Shown: positions 6,138-13,075 of the stretch, piece by piece
Numbering within the stretch: the stretch's first letter is position 1
How the letters are laid out: every line of letters starts with the position of its first letter
Assembly: GCA_036821645.1 (NCBI GenBank)
Contig: DAISJD010000073.1
Coordinates: forward strand, 1 to 15,765
Reading direction: 5' to 3'
Source of the DNA: DAISJD01 sp036821645
Lineage (GTDB): Bacteria > Pseudomonadota > Alphaproteobacteria > ATCC43930 > CGMCC-115725
DNA length: 15,765 nucleotides
The notes under the pieces: generated by a model
The model's database searches: none
The model's input: only the letters and a program-made list of their open reading frames with translations
Told to the model about the DNA's origin: nothing
Position numbers and translations under genes: made by a program

Positions 6138-7127
6138 TTAGCCGGACATCGTTTTGGGTTTTTTCCGGTTCAGAAATAATTGGTTGATGTATGGATCTAA
6201 CCCGTCGGGTAAGGGGGGCCAGACTTGATGGCGTGGCATGTGCGGCGATACGTTGATCGAATATTGCGCCGACAATAACAGCCGGTTGCCATGGATCGGC
6301 AGTGCCCCACGGTGAAAACCGAATGTATCGGCCAGAAACCATGTTCCCCTCGGCCCAACCTTCACATCTTCCATCGAACGGCCAAACGTCTCATAAAGCA
6401 GCGTCTCGTCCTGAGCTAGGCCCGTATCCAAACGGGGATCCCGGTGCGTACGGCGCAGAAAGACGTGCGGCCCTTGATCCGGCTCGACATCGCTTAAATA
6501 AACGAAAAGTTTGATCCCGCGCACGGAATCGAAATCCCGGTGCCACTTTTGTGTTCCCTTAGCCGCCGGGCGATTACCGAACGACCACCAAGCCCCGATA
6601 TTGTCGAGAACCGGTTTACACCCGAGATAATTTTCCGCCGCTGCCAGCACCCTTGGATCATTAAAAATATCTCGCCAGACATAGGGAGCCGCCAAAATCT
6701 GGCTGGGATCGAAATATCCCATATTGATCTCGTCGCTTGGCACCGCATCAAAGCGAAAGCGCCCGAGATGGGGGCGGTAAGGATCGTATGCGGTCACATG
6801 CTCGAAATAGCCGCGCATTTCAGCGATCCAGTCACTGGGCCAGGGTGGCAGAGATTCGGTGATCCCTTCGCGCCGAATCGTATCGGACCAAACCTCGCCC
6901 ACGGCTTGCTCCGTCAGACATGCGCTTCTCGGGCAAAACCGGGTCATCACATCTGCGACCCAATCCCGCGCCTTTGGTGTCGAAAGCAATGGCAATAGAT
7001 CATAGCGGGCGTAACGCCCGTCCTGCATCGCACGCCTGATAAAATGACGCCATGACGGGATACGCACCCACCGATGATCGCGCAACACCATCCCATCCCC
7101 CGGCCTGACCCGAAACACGCACCCCAT
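6138..7127 (-). CDS. Phytanoyl-CoA dioxygenase-family Fe(II)/2-oxoglutarate oxygenase
   Basis: The product is a 329-residue non-haem iron oxygenase. PhyH-family enzymes hydroxylate or otherwise oxidise a substrate while converting 2-oxoglutarate to succinate. The metal triad is visible as His196-Arg-Asp198 (in KWHRDFD) and His272 (in FGFHRGALP), with the 2-oxoglutarate-binding Arg282 ten residues later (GNRLLLSAQYS). The first 120 residues, before the double-stranded beta-helix, have no recognised motif. The start at 7127 is an ATG without a close Shine-Dalgarno; an in-frame ATG at 7091, preceded by a G-rich run, is an alternative. It lies 143 bases after glcF on the same strand, in a spacer with a C8 run (7237-7244), and converges on the MarR gene with 42 bases between stops. 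The substrate is unknown. Confidence 0.87.
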   Translation of the reverse strand: MGCVFRVRPGDGMVLRDHRWVRIPSWRHFIRRAMQDGRYARYDLLPLLSTPKARDWVADVMTRFCPRSACLTEQAVGEVWSDTIRREGITESLPPWPSDWIAEMRGYFEHVTAYDPYRPHLGRFRFDAVPSDEINMGYFDPSQILAAPYVWRDIFNDPRVLAAAENYLGCKPVLDNIGAWWSFGNRPAAKGTQKWHRDFDSVRGIKLFVYLSDVEPDQGPHVFLRRTHRDPRLDTGLAQDETLLYETFGRSMEDVKVGPRGTWFLADTFGFHRGALPIHGNRLLLSAQYSINVSPHMPRHQVWPPLPDGLDPYINQLFLNRKKPKTMSG

Positions 7128-7270
7128 TGTGATCGCGTTTACCTAACGAAGGCTTACGCCGTGCGTGTCACGCGCGATAAGGGCGCAAGAGGAAGTCCTG
7201 TGGCGACGAAAATCAATGCCCCACCATCGCGCCACGCCCCCCCCTCATGCTCCTAAGATCGTCAGTACCA

Positions 7271-8623
7271 TCAGACCGGGGATAGGACCTGCTTTTCCGG
7301 CACATCCTGCACCCCCGCCACACAGCGCGGAGCAGGACCACCGGTCGCCCAATCGAGCAATTCGACCGTGTGTACCGTCTCCAAACCTGCATCTTGTGCG
7401 ATTTGGGTGAGGCAACCGATATTGCCTGCAGCGACGAGGCGCACACCTGTTTCGAGCAGACGCTGGCGTTTTTCTCGTCCCAATGCCTCCGCAAGCTTTG
7501 GCTGTAATATATTATAGGTCCCAGCCGAGCCACAGCAGAGATGCCCATCGCGCGGTTCTTTGATGGTGAAACCGGCCGCCTGCAACAAATCTTTCGGTGC
7601 ATCCTTGATTTTCTGCCCATGCTGCAATGAACAGGCGGCATGATAAGCAATCGGATGCGCGAACCGACGCACGGGTGGCATGAGACCAATACCGTTCATA
7701 AACGAACTGATATCTTGCACCAGATCGGCCATCTGCGCTGCGGTCTCGGCATAAGTTGGGTCGTCAGACAGAAGATAACCGTAATCTTTTACGCTGGTTC
7801 CGCAGCCTGATGTATTGATGATGATCGCATCCAATCGCCCAGAGGTGCCTACCCGCTGCCACGCATCGATTTGTCGTCTGGCAAAGTGTCGGGCTTGTTC
7901 CACCTCGCCCAAATGCTGAACCAAGGCTCCGCAGCAACCACTGCCCTCGGGTATCACCACAGAGACCCCATGACGCGTCAAAAGACGCACCGTTGCCTCA
8001 TTGATACTGGGGGCTAGAACTTGCTGTGCGCAGCCCGTCATCAAGATCACCCGCTTGCGCTCTTCACCGACAGCTGGAAAGATCTGCGGGCGATCAACGA
8101 AAGACGGTGTCGGCGGCATCCCCGGTGCAAGACGCACCATGGCGGTCACTGCTTCCGGGATCAAACGCAGCAGAGCATCAGGCAGAATACGCACCATCAT
8201 CCGAGCCGGAACCGCCATCAGCAACGCGAGGCGCATGCGGTTGGGATAGGGTAAAATCATCCCCAACATCCGCCGCATCAGCCGATCGACAATTGGTCTT
8301 TGATAGGTTGTCGCGATATGGTGGCGGGCATGATCGACAAGATGGGCGTAATGCACCCCGGAAGGGCAGGTCGTCATGCAGGAAAGACAGGTGAGGCACC
8401 GATCGAGATGCGTCACCTCGACAGGCCCGGCCGGTCGATCCGTTTCGAGCATGTCTTTGATCAGATAAATACGCCCTCGCGGCGAATCGCGCTCGTCACC
8501 CAACAGATGATATGTCGGGCATGTCGCCGTACAAAAACCGCAATGAACGCAGGCACGCAGAATGGCGTCGGCCTTTTGAATCTCTGGATCGGCCAACTGG
8601 GTAAGACTGAAATGGGTCTGCAT
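7271..8623 (-). CDS. glcF: Glycolate oxidase iron-sulfur subunit GlcF
   Basis: The 450-residue product relays electrons from the GlcD/GlcE flavoprotein to the quinone pool. Two 4Fe-4S binding motifs are intact near the N-terminus: CVHCGFCTATCP (Cys25, 28, 31, 35) and CLTCLSCMTTCP (Cys76, 79, 82, 86). Two CCG-domain cysteine clusters follow, GCCGALVQHLG (Cys230/231) and CCGSAGTY (Cys363/364), the latter preceded by YHAACSLQHGQ (Cys331). This is the standard architecture of GlcF and related heterodisulfide-reductase-like subunits, but slightly longer than the E. coli protein. The gene starts three bases after the glcE stop, and GGGG six bases before the ATG overlaps the end of glcE. It is the last gene of the glcDEF set. 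Confidence 0.96.
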   Translation of the reverse strand: MQTHFSLTQLADPEIQKADAILRACVHCGFCTATCPTYHLLGDERDSPRGRIYLIKDMLETDRPAGPVEVTHLDRCLTCLSCMTTCPSGVHYAHLVDHARHHIATTYQRPIVDRLMRRMLGMILPYPNRMRLALLMAVPARMMVRILPDALLRLIPEAVTAMVRLAPGMPPTPSFVDRPQIFPAVGEERKRVILMTGCAQQVLAPSINEATVRLLTRHGVSVVIPEGSGCCGALVQHLGEVEQARHFARRQIDAWQRVGTSGRLDAIIINTSGCGTSVKDYGYLLSDDPTYAETAAQMADLVQDISSFMNGIGLMPPVRRFAHPIAYHAACSLQHGQKIKDAPKDLLQAAGFTIKEPRDGHLCCGSAGTYNILQPKLAEALGREKRQRLLETGVRLVAAGNIGCLTQIAQDAGLETVHTVELLDWATGGPAPRCVAGVQDVPEKQVLSPV

Positions 8624-8626
8624 GAT

Positions 8627-9862
8627 TTACCCCATAACCGGCGCTATTGGATAAAGCCGCCCTGGATTGAAGAGCCCGTGCGGGTCGAAGGCACTCTTGA
8701 CCCGGGCGATCAAGCCAGCCATGGTATCTCCCGGCTGATCAAGGGTACCTTGTTGCAAACGCATGGCCGTCGGGGCGCGAAACAAGATCGCCGACCCGCC
8801 TAATTGGTTGACTAAGGGACGGATGATCCCTCCGCCGCCATCGCTGCGCTGCTCGAGACTGTCTGTACCCGCCTCTGACTGAAGCCAGACCAACCCACCT
8901 CCCCAATCCAACAGCGCCTCCACCCCACGCACAGCCGACAGCAACCTTGGCACCGCCGGAGCTGGCAAACTGATCCGCCAGAGGATGCGATCGGGGCTCG
9001 TGCCTGCGAAAGGGGCGGCATCGCGGATTGCCCGCCAAAAATCGATGCTGGCCGCATCATCCAGCAGCATAGTATCGCCCCGCCCGGCATAAAGCCGTTG
9101 CAGTGCCTCCAGGCGAAAGGCCGTGGATGCCGCCGTGCCCTCAAGCCGAATGGCAGTCACACCGACCGTGCCCGGTACCCCCGAGACGGGGATCAGCGCC
9201 GCAAGGGAAGCGGGTACCCAAGCCGCGGCAGACACTTCATGGGGACTCTGCAGGGCCGATACCATCATGCGCACAGCCGAGGCGCAATCATCACCCGCAA
9301 CGAGAAGGGTTATCCGCCGCTCAGGACGCGGCAATACTTTCATCGTTACCTCGGTCATGAGGGCCAAGGTTCCCCATGAGCCACACATCAGTTTGCAGAG
9401 ATCGTAGCCAGTGACGTTCTTGACCACGCGGCCGCCGGATTTGAAAACCTCACCCAGGCCATTAACTGCGCGAAATCCCAACAAGTGATCGCGCGCCGCG
9501 CCGGCCGCGATCCGCCGCGGACCAGCGAGATTGGCCGCCAAGACCCCACCAAGCGTCTGCTCACCCGTCACCCCTCCGAACAAGGCGGCATAATCGGGTA
9601 CTTCAAAACCAAGATGCTGTCCCTGCGCCGAGAGTGCCGCATCGATCATAGACATCGCCGTGCCGGGCTTAGCCGTCATCACCAGTTCGGCAGGTTCATA
9701 AAGCGGAATGCCGACCAATCCAGCAAGCGAGAGAGGTGCCGCCGCAACGGGCCCATGCATCGATTGCTTCGTTCCGGCACCCAAGATCGCAAAAGAAGAC
9801 CGACGATTGACCGCATCCAGAATATGATCAATGAGTTCAGCCTCGGAGCCCGGTTTCAGCAT
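8627..9862 (-). CDS. glcE: Glycolate oxidase FAD-binding subunit GlcE
   Basis: This 411-residue flavoprotein subunit of glycolate oxidase has the PCMH-type FAD domain. The phosphate-binding loop FAILGAGTKQ lies at residues 24-33. TLGGVLAANLAGPRR spans 103-117 and the signature GGRVVKNVTGYDLCKLMCGS spans 143-162. The C-terminal end shows VKSAFDPHGLFNPGRLYP, shared with GlcD-type oxidases. The Shine-Dalgarno AAGGA lies eight bases before the ATG and overlaps the TAA of glcD, so translation is probably coupled. No residue normally conserved appears lost. Confidence 0.96.
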   Translation of the reverse strand: MLKPGSEAELIDHILDAVNRRSSFAILGAGTKQSMHGPVAAAPLSLAGLVGIPLYEPAELVMTAKPGTAMSMIDAALSAQGQHLGFEVPDYAALFGGVTGEQTLGGVLAANLAGPRRIAAGAARDHLLGFRAVNGLGEVFKSGGRVVKNVTGYDLCKLMCGSWGTLALMTEVTMKVLPRPERRITLLVAGDDCASAVRMMVSALQSPHEVSAAAWVPASLAALIPVSGVPGTVGVTAIRLEGTAASTAFRLEALQRLYAGRGDTMLLDDAASIDFWRAIRDAAPFAGTSPDRILWRISLPAPAVPRLLSAVRGVEALLDWGGGLVWLQSEAGTDSLEQRSDGGGGIIRPLVNQLGGSAILFRAPTAMRLQQGTLDQPGDTMAGLIARVKSAFDPHGLFNPGRLYPIAPVMG

Positions 9863-9873
9863 CGCAATAATCC

Positions 9874-11361
9874 TTAAAACCGGGGCAGATCGGGAAAAGG
9901 CAACGCCCCCTGATGCACATGCAACCGGCCCAACTCGGCACAGCGATGGAGTTCGGGAAAAACTTTGCCGGGATTTAAGAGATGATGCGGGTCGAAGGCA
10001 CTTTTGACCCGCAATTGCTGTGCAAGATCAATGTCATTGAACATAACAGGCATCAGATCCCGTTTCTCCACCCCGACCCCATGTTCCCCCGTGAGCGCAC
10101 CGCCGACCGCAACGCATAAGCGCAGAATATCGGCCCCAAAAGCCTCCGCCCGGTCCAGTTCACCCGGCTGATTGGCATCATAGAGAATAAGGGGGTGCAA
10201 ATTGCCGTCGCCAGCATGGAAAACATTGGCGCACCGCAGACCGTAGTGGGCGGAAAACTCGGCAATCCGATCCAGCACCTCCGGCAAGCGGCCGCGCGGG
10301 ATCGTGCCATCCATACACAGATAATCCGGTGAAATCCGCCCAACCGCCGGAAAAGCCGCCTTGCGTCCAGCCCAAAACAGCAACCGTTCGGCCTCGTCAC
10401 GACTGGTTTGAATGATCCCAGCGCCACTCCCTCGGGCAATTAGTTCGATGCGCTGGCAAAGTTCGTCAATCTCGATATCGGGACCGTCCAATTCGATGAT
10501 CAACAGGGCCGCAACATCGAGCGGATACCCGGCTTTAACAAATGCCTCGGCAGCATGAATGGCATGGCGATCCATCATTTCCATACCAGCCGGAATGATG
10601 CCTGCTGCAATAATGCGCGCAACACAGTCACCGGCATCCTGTTCTTTTGCAAAACCGACCATCACGGCCTTAACGGCTTGCGGTTTTGGCCGGATGCGGA
10701 CCGTAATTTCCGTGATCACGCCGAGCAACCCTTCAGAACCGGTCATCAGGCCCAAAAGATCATACCCACCGCAATCAAGCTGCGCCCCCCCAAGGCGTAT
10801 AATCTCTCCCGTGATCAGGACGATCTCAAGGCCCAGAATATTATTTGTCGTCGTGCCATATTTCAGACAATGCACCCCACCGGCATTTTCCGCGACGTTA
10901 CCACCAATAGTGCAGGCAATTTGACTAGAAGGGTCTGGGGCATAGTAGAAACCATATCCTTCAACTGCCCGTGTAATGGCAAGATTGGTGACGCCCGGCT
11001 GCACCACAGCTGAGAGGTTGTCATAATCGATCGATAAGATCCGGTTGAACCGCGACAAGCCCAAAACGATGCCATCGGCAAGAGGCAACGCACCGCCTGA
11101 AAGCGATGTACCAGCACCGCGCGCCACGATTTTGATGTGATGGTCGGCGCAATAGCGCATGATCGCCGCGACCTCTTGCGTCGTGCCAGGCAGAACCACC
11201 AACAAAGGGCTCTGGCGATACGCCGTCAGTGCATCGCTTTCATAGACATGACGGCTGTGCGGATCATCCAAGACACAGTCAAAAGGCACGATAAGACGCA
11301 AATCAGCAGCAATCGCGGCACGACGGTCTATCGCAGCCAAATCAACGGGGGGCATATCCAT
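9874..11361 (-). CDS. glcD: Glycolate oxidase subunit GlcD (FAD-linked)
   Basis: This is the catalytic FAD-linked 2-hydroxyacid oxidase subunit, converting glycolate (and probably D-lactate) to glyoxylate. The chosen ATG gives 495 residues, close to E. coli GlcD (about 499), and the protein then begins with the family-like PPVDLAAIDRRAAI. The frame is open upstream to a TTG at 11433, and an ATG at 11355 is also possible; none has a strong Shine-Dalgarno, so the exact start is uncertain. FAD-binding elements are RGAGTSLSGG (81-90) and PDPSSQIACTIGGNVAENAG (142-161). Substrate and flavin-domain motifs include HAGDGNLHP (382-390) and GEHGVGVEKR (425-434), followed by SAFDPHHLLNPGKVFP. It is the first gene of glcD-glcE-glcF, 11 bases ahead of glcE. 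An inverted repeat at 11445-11468 may regulate it. Confidence 0.95.
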   Translation of the reverse strand: MDMPPVDLAAIDRRAAIAADLRLIVPFDCVLDDPHSRHVYESDALTAYRQSPLLVVLPGTTQEVAAIMRYCADHHIKIVARGAGTSLSGGALPLADGIVLGLSRFNRILSIDYDNLSAVVQPGVTNLAITRAVEGYGFYYAPDPSSQIACTIGGNVAENAGGVHCLKYGTTTNNILGLEIVLITGEIIRLGGAQLDCGGYDLLGLMTGSEGLLGVITEITVRIRPKPQAVKAVMVGFAKEQDAGDCVARIIAAGIIPAGMEMMDRHAIHAAEAFVKAGYPLDVAALLIIELDGPDIEIDELCQRIELIARGSGAGIIQTSRDEAERLLFWAGRKAAFPAVGRISPDYLCMDGTIPRGRLPEVLDRIAEFSAHYGLRCANVFHAGDGNLHPLILYDANQPGELDRAEAFGADILRLCVAVGGALTGEHGVGVEKRDLMPVMFNDIDLAQQLRVKSAFDPHHLLNPGKVFPELHRCAELGRLHVHQGALPFPDLPRF

Positions 11362-11444
11362 GTGAAGGACCAGACTTTCCAGGGCCAGAATAAATTCCGT
11401 CCCATCATGATCACTGATCGCTGAAGCGTGCAAGGATGATGCAT

Positions 11445-11468
11445 CTAATCCCTTCGTATAGGGGTTAG
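11445..11468 (-). promoter_or_regulatory. Inverted repeat upstream of glcDEF
   Basis: CTAATCCC (11445-11452) and GGGGTTAG (11461-11468) pair over eight positions with one G-T mismatch around an 8-base spacer. It lies about 85 bases before the chosen glcD start. It could be an operator half-site pair or an mRNA hairpin in the leader; the regulator is unknown. Confidence 0.4.
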
Positions 11469-11553
11469 TTCATAATCCTTTACAAGACAAAAACGGCCGA
11501 AGCCTGGGGCAACACCGTTCGTCATCTCAAACCATGGGGTGCATGGCGTGACA

Positions 11554-11579
11554 GGCGGTCTTTTTCAAAGAGAACCGCC
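11554..11579 (-). terminator. Hairpin downstream of rpmJ
   Basis: On the minus strand GGCGGT...ACCGCC pairs across 11579-11554, with an inner CTTT/AAAG stem and a small bulge, 24 bases after the rpmJ stop. No U-run follows, so intrinsic termination is only a possibility. Confidence 0.4.
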
Positions 11580-11602
11580 AGTACGCCGCACAAGCATGCC
11601 GA

Positions 11603-11728
11603 TTAGCCTTGGCGCGCCTTAAAACGCGGATTGGCCTTATTGATCACGTAAACGCGACCTTTACGGCGAATAACGCGGCAATTCTTATCGCGCTTCTTAA
11701 GGGACTTCAGTGAATTAACGATCTTCAT
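11603..11728 (-). CDS. rpmJ: 50S ribosomal protein L36
   Basis: This 41-residue protein of the large ribosomal subunit reads MKIVNSLKSLKKRDKNCRV at the start and ends NPRFKARQG, the alphaproteobacterial L36 pattern. It has a single Cys (residue 17) and lacks the four-residue zinc ligand set, so it is the zinc-independent type. AGG lies six bases before the ATG, and a near-consensus promoter lies 45 bases upstream of it. It is a stand-alone gene between a methyltransferase gene and glcD. Confidence 0.97.
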   Translation of the reverse strand: MKIVNSLKSLKKRDKNCRVIRRKGRVYVINKANPRFKARQG

Positions 11729-11772
11729 GACAAACCTGTCGAAACAACGGGACGATATCGAGCGAGGGGCGG

Positions 11773-11801
11773 AAACTAAGACAGCAATCGGCGTCTGTCA
11801 A
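11773..11801 (-). promoter_or_regulatory. Predicted housekeeping promoter of rpmJ
   Basis: On the minus strand a perfect TTGACA (11801-11796) is followed after exactly 17 bases by TAGTTT (11778-11773). Its position 45 bases before the rpmJ ATG and consensus -35 suit strong sigma-70-type expression. Confidence 0.75.
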
Positions 11802-11816
11802 TCATACTAGGAAAAT

Positions 11817-11857
11817 TTCGGCAAAAAACATGGTGCAATGCTCATTTTTCCGCCGAA
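11817..11857 (-). terminator. Probable terminator of the methyltransferase gene
   Basis: On the minus strand TTCGGC (11857-11852) pairs with GCCGAA (11822-11817). An inner A5/T5-6 helix forms after a small internal loop, and ATTTT follows at the 3' side. It lies 21 bases beyond the methyltransferase stop and just before the rpmJ promoter. Confidence 0.5.
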
Positions 11858-11877
11858 TAATCGCGAAAATCAAAATT

Positions 11878-12795
11878 TTAGATCACCGCACTTTGGCTGG
11901 AAATTGCGTAGAATCGCGTGACCCCCAAAACGCCGTCATCAATCGCCTTCAATCGTTGCACCCAAAGATCCGCCTCATCCAATAAGGCCAGCAAGTGCGT
12001 TTTCGGCATCGTCTTTAAATTAACGGTTTTCAACAATCTATCCCATCCTTCGACCACGAGCGTCTTATATATCATTGTCTGGTCCTCAGTAATCCGGCAA
12101 TCGAACCCGACTGAGGTCAAGCAATCCGTATATTGGGAGATCTTCCAAGGCAGAAGCGCAAAAGGCTCCAGTTCGCGCAAGCGGTTAAGTTGCGGATCCT
12201 CTTGCGTTCCATCCTTCAAAACGAAATCGACGAAGGCGAAATGCCCCCGCGCCTTTAAGGAGCGCATGACCTCACGAAACAAACGTTCCTTATCAACGAT
12301 CGAACAAGTCAAATGCTGGGCATAGACACCATCGAACCCGCGCGCCCGCAATTCGACCGTTTCAGGATCATAAATATTGATTGGCACTTTTTTGCCGAAG
12401 CCGGCATCAATCGACATCGAATTGCCGCGCCGAGCCAATTCGGCAACCCGTTCTAGCCCCGTAATATAGACATCGAAAGACTCAGAAACAGTGCGTGAGG
12501 GGCCCCCTAGACCTGCTGCGAGGTCCAACAAACTCATAGCAGGATTAACACCAAAGGGCTTGATAAGACTGAGCGCATAGGCAGGACCCCCGGGTTGCAC
12601 AAACCCTGGCCCCCAGACTTGCTGCCTAATCGCAATTCTATCAAGCGGCGGATCATTGCCAACAGGAAGCGGCGGCGGGGCAATAGGCTCAATTGGTGCC
12701 AGGTCTCGACGTTCAACGCCATACCACCAAGCCTTCACACGGGCCGCAATCTCTCCCGTTGCCGTATCCCACAATCTCTGCCTTGCCCTAGGCAC
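11878..12795 (-). CDS. Class I SAM-dependent methyltransferase, substrate unknown
   Basis: The start is taken as the GTG at 12795 because GGGGAGG lies exactly seven bases before it; a TTG at 12825 in the same frame has no such site. This gives 305 residues. The Rossmann methyltransferase core begins with motif I LLDLAAGLGGPSR (residues 89-101), preceded by WGPGFVQPGGPAYA (61-74), a pattern seen in small-molecule N- and C-methyltransferases. The acidic residue after strand 2 is Glu115 (ITGLE). GHFAFVDFVLKDG (184-196) fits motif III and strand 5. The first 60 residues are Pro-rich (PIAPPPLP) and without family match, and the last 60 are also extra to the core. There is no signal peptide or membrane segment. 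It stands alone, with a promoter, a palindrome and an AT-rich spacer in front. Function beyond methyl transfer cannot be assigned. Confidence 0.8.
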   Translation of the reverse strand: MPRARQRLWDTATGEIAARVKAWWYGVERRDLAPIEPIAPPPLPVGNDPPLDRIAIRQQVWGPGFVQPGGPAYALSLIKPFGVNPAMSLLDLAAGLGGPSRTVSESFDVYITGLERVAELARRGNSMSIDAGFGKKVPINIYDPETVELRARGFDGVYAQHLTCSIVDKERLFREVMRSLKARGHFAFVDFVLKDGTQEDPQLNRLRELEPFALLPWKISQYTDCLTSVGFDCRITEDQTMIYKTLVVEGWDRLLKTVNLKTMPKTHLLALLDEADLWVQRLKAIDDGVLGVTRFYAISSQSAVI

Positions 12796-12802
12796 CGTCA
12801 CG

Positions 12803-12809
12803 CCTCCCC
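12803..12809 (-). promoter_or_regulatory. Strong Shine-Dalgarno selecting the GTG start
   Basis: GGGGAGG on the minus strand, seven bases before the GTG at 12795. It makes the upstream TTG start at 12825 unlikely. Confidence 0.75.
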
Positions 12810-12850
12810 AACCAAGTCTGATCAATTTTGTTCCGATATAAACTCAACAT

Positions 12851-12889
12851 AAGATATGAGGCAGGCAGTGAATGACAATCGCATGCGAT
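12851..12889 (-). promoter_or_regulatory. Predicted promoter with abutting 12-bp palindrome
   Basis: On the minus strand TTGTCA (12878-12873) is followed after 16 bases by TATCTT (12856-12851). A perfect 12-bp palindrome, ATCGCATGCGAT (12878-12889), touches the first base of the -35. A dimeric regulator bound there could control the methyltransferase gene. Confidence 0.5.
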
Positions 12890-13075
12890 ACACACTATGA
12901 ATATCTTAGACGAGACAAATGATGCAAGCATAAGAACAAACGGCACATCTGTACAATGAAACAAAAAAATTCATATTTTTTAACAACACGAAAAAAAACC
13001 AAAAATTCAAATAAATAGGAAATTTTATCAAAAAATAATCAAAAAAAATTAGAAAATTTAAAATTAAAATAAAAA
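12890..13075. other. AT-rich spacer downstream of the histidine kinase
   Basis: No gene is visible. The stretch 13021-13080 holds 4 G/C in 60 bases. On the kinase coding strand it is a series of T-runs (several of six to eight) that could end transcription without a strong hairpin. Confidence 0.6.

Noticed and set aside
7237..7244. C8 run between glcF and the dioxygenase as a phase-variation site
   Set aside because: It is noncoding, with no promoter elements recognised around it, so no effect can be argued.
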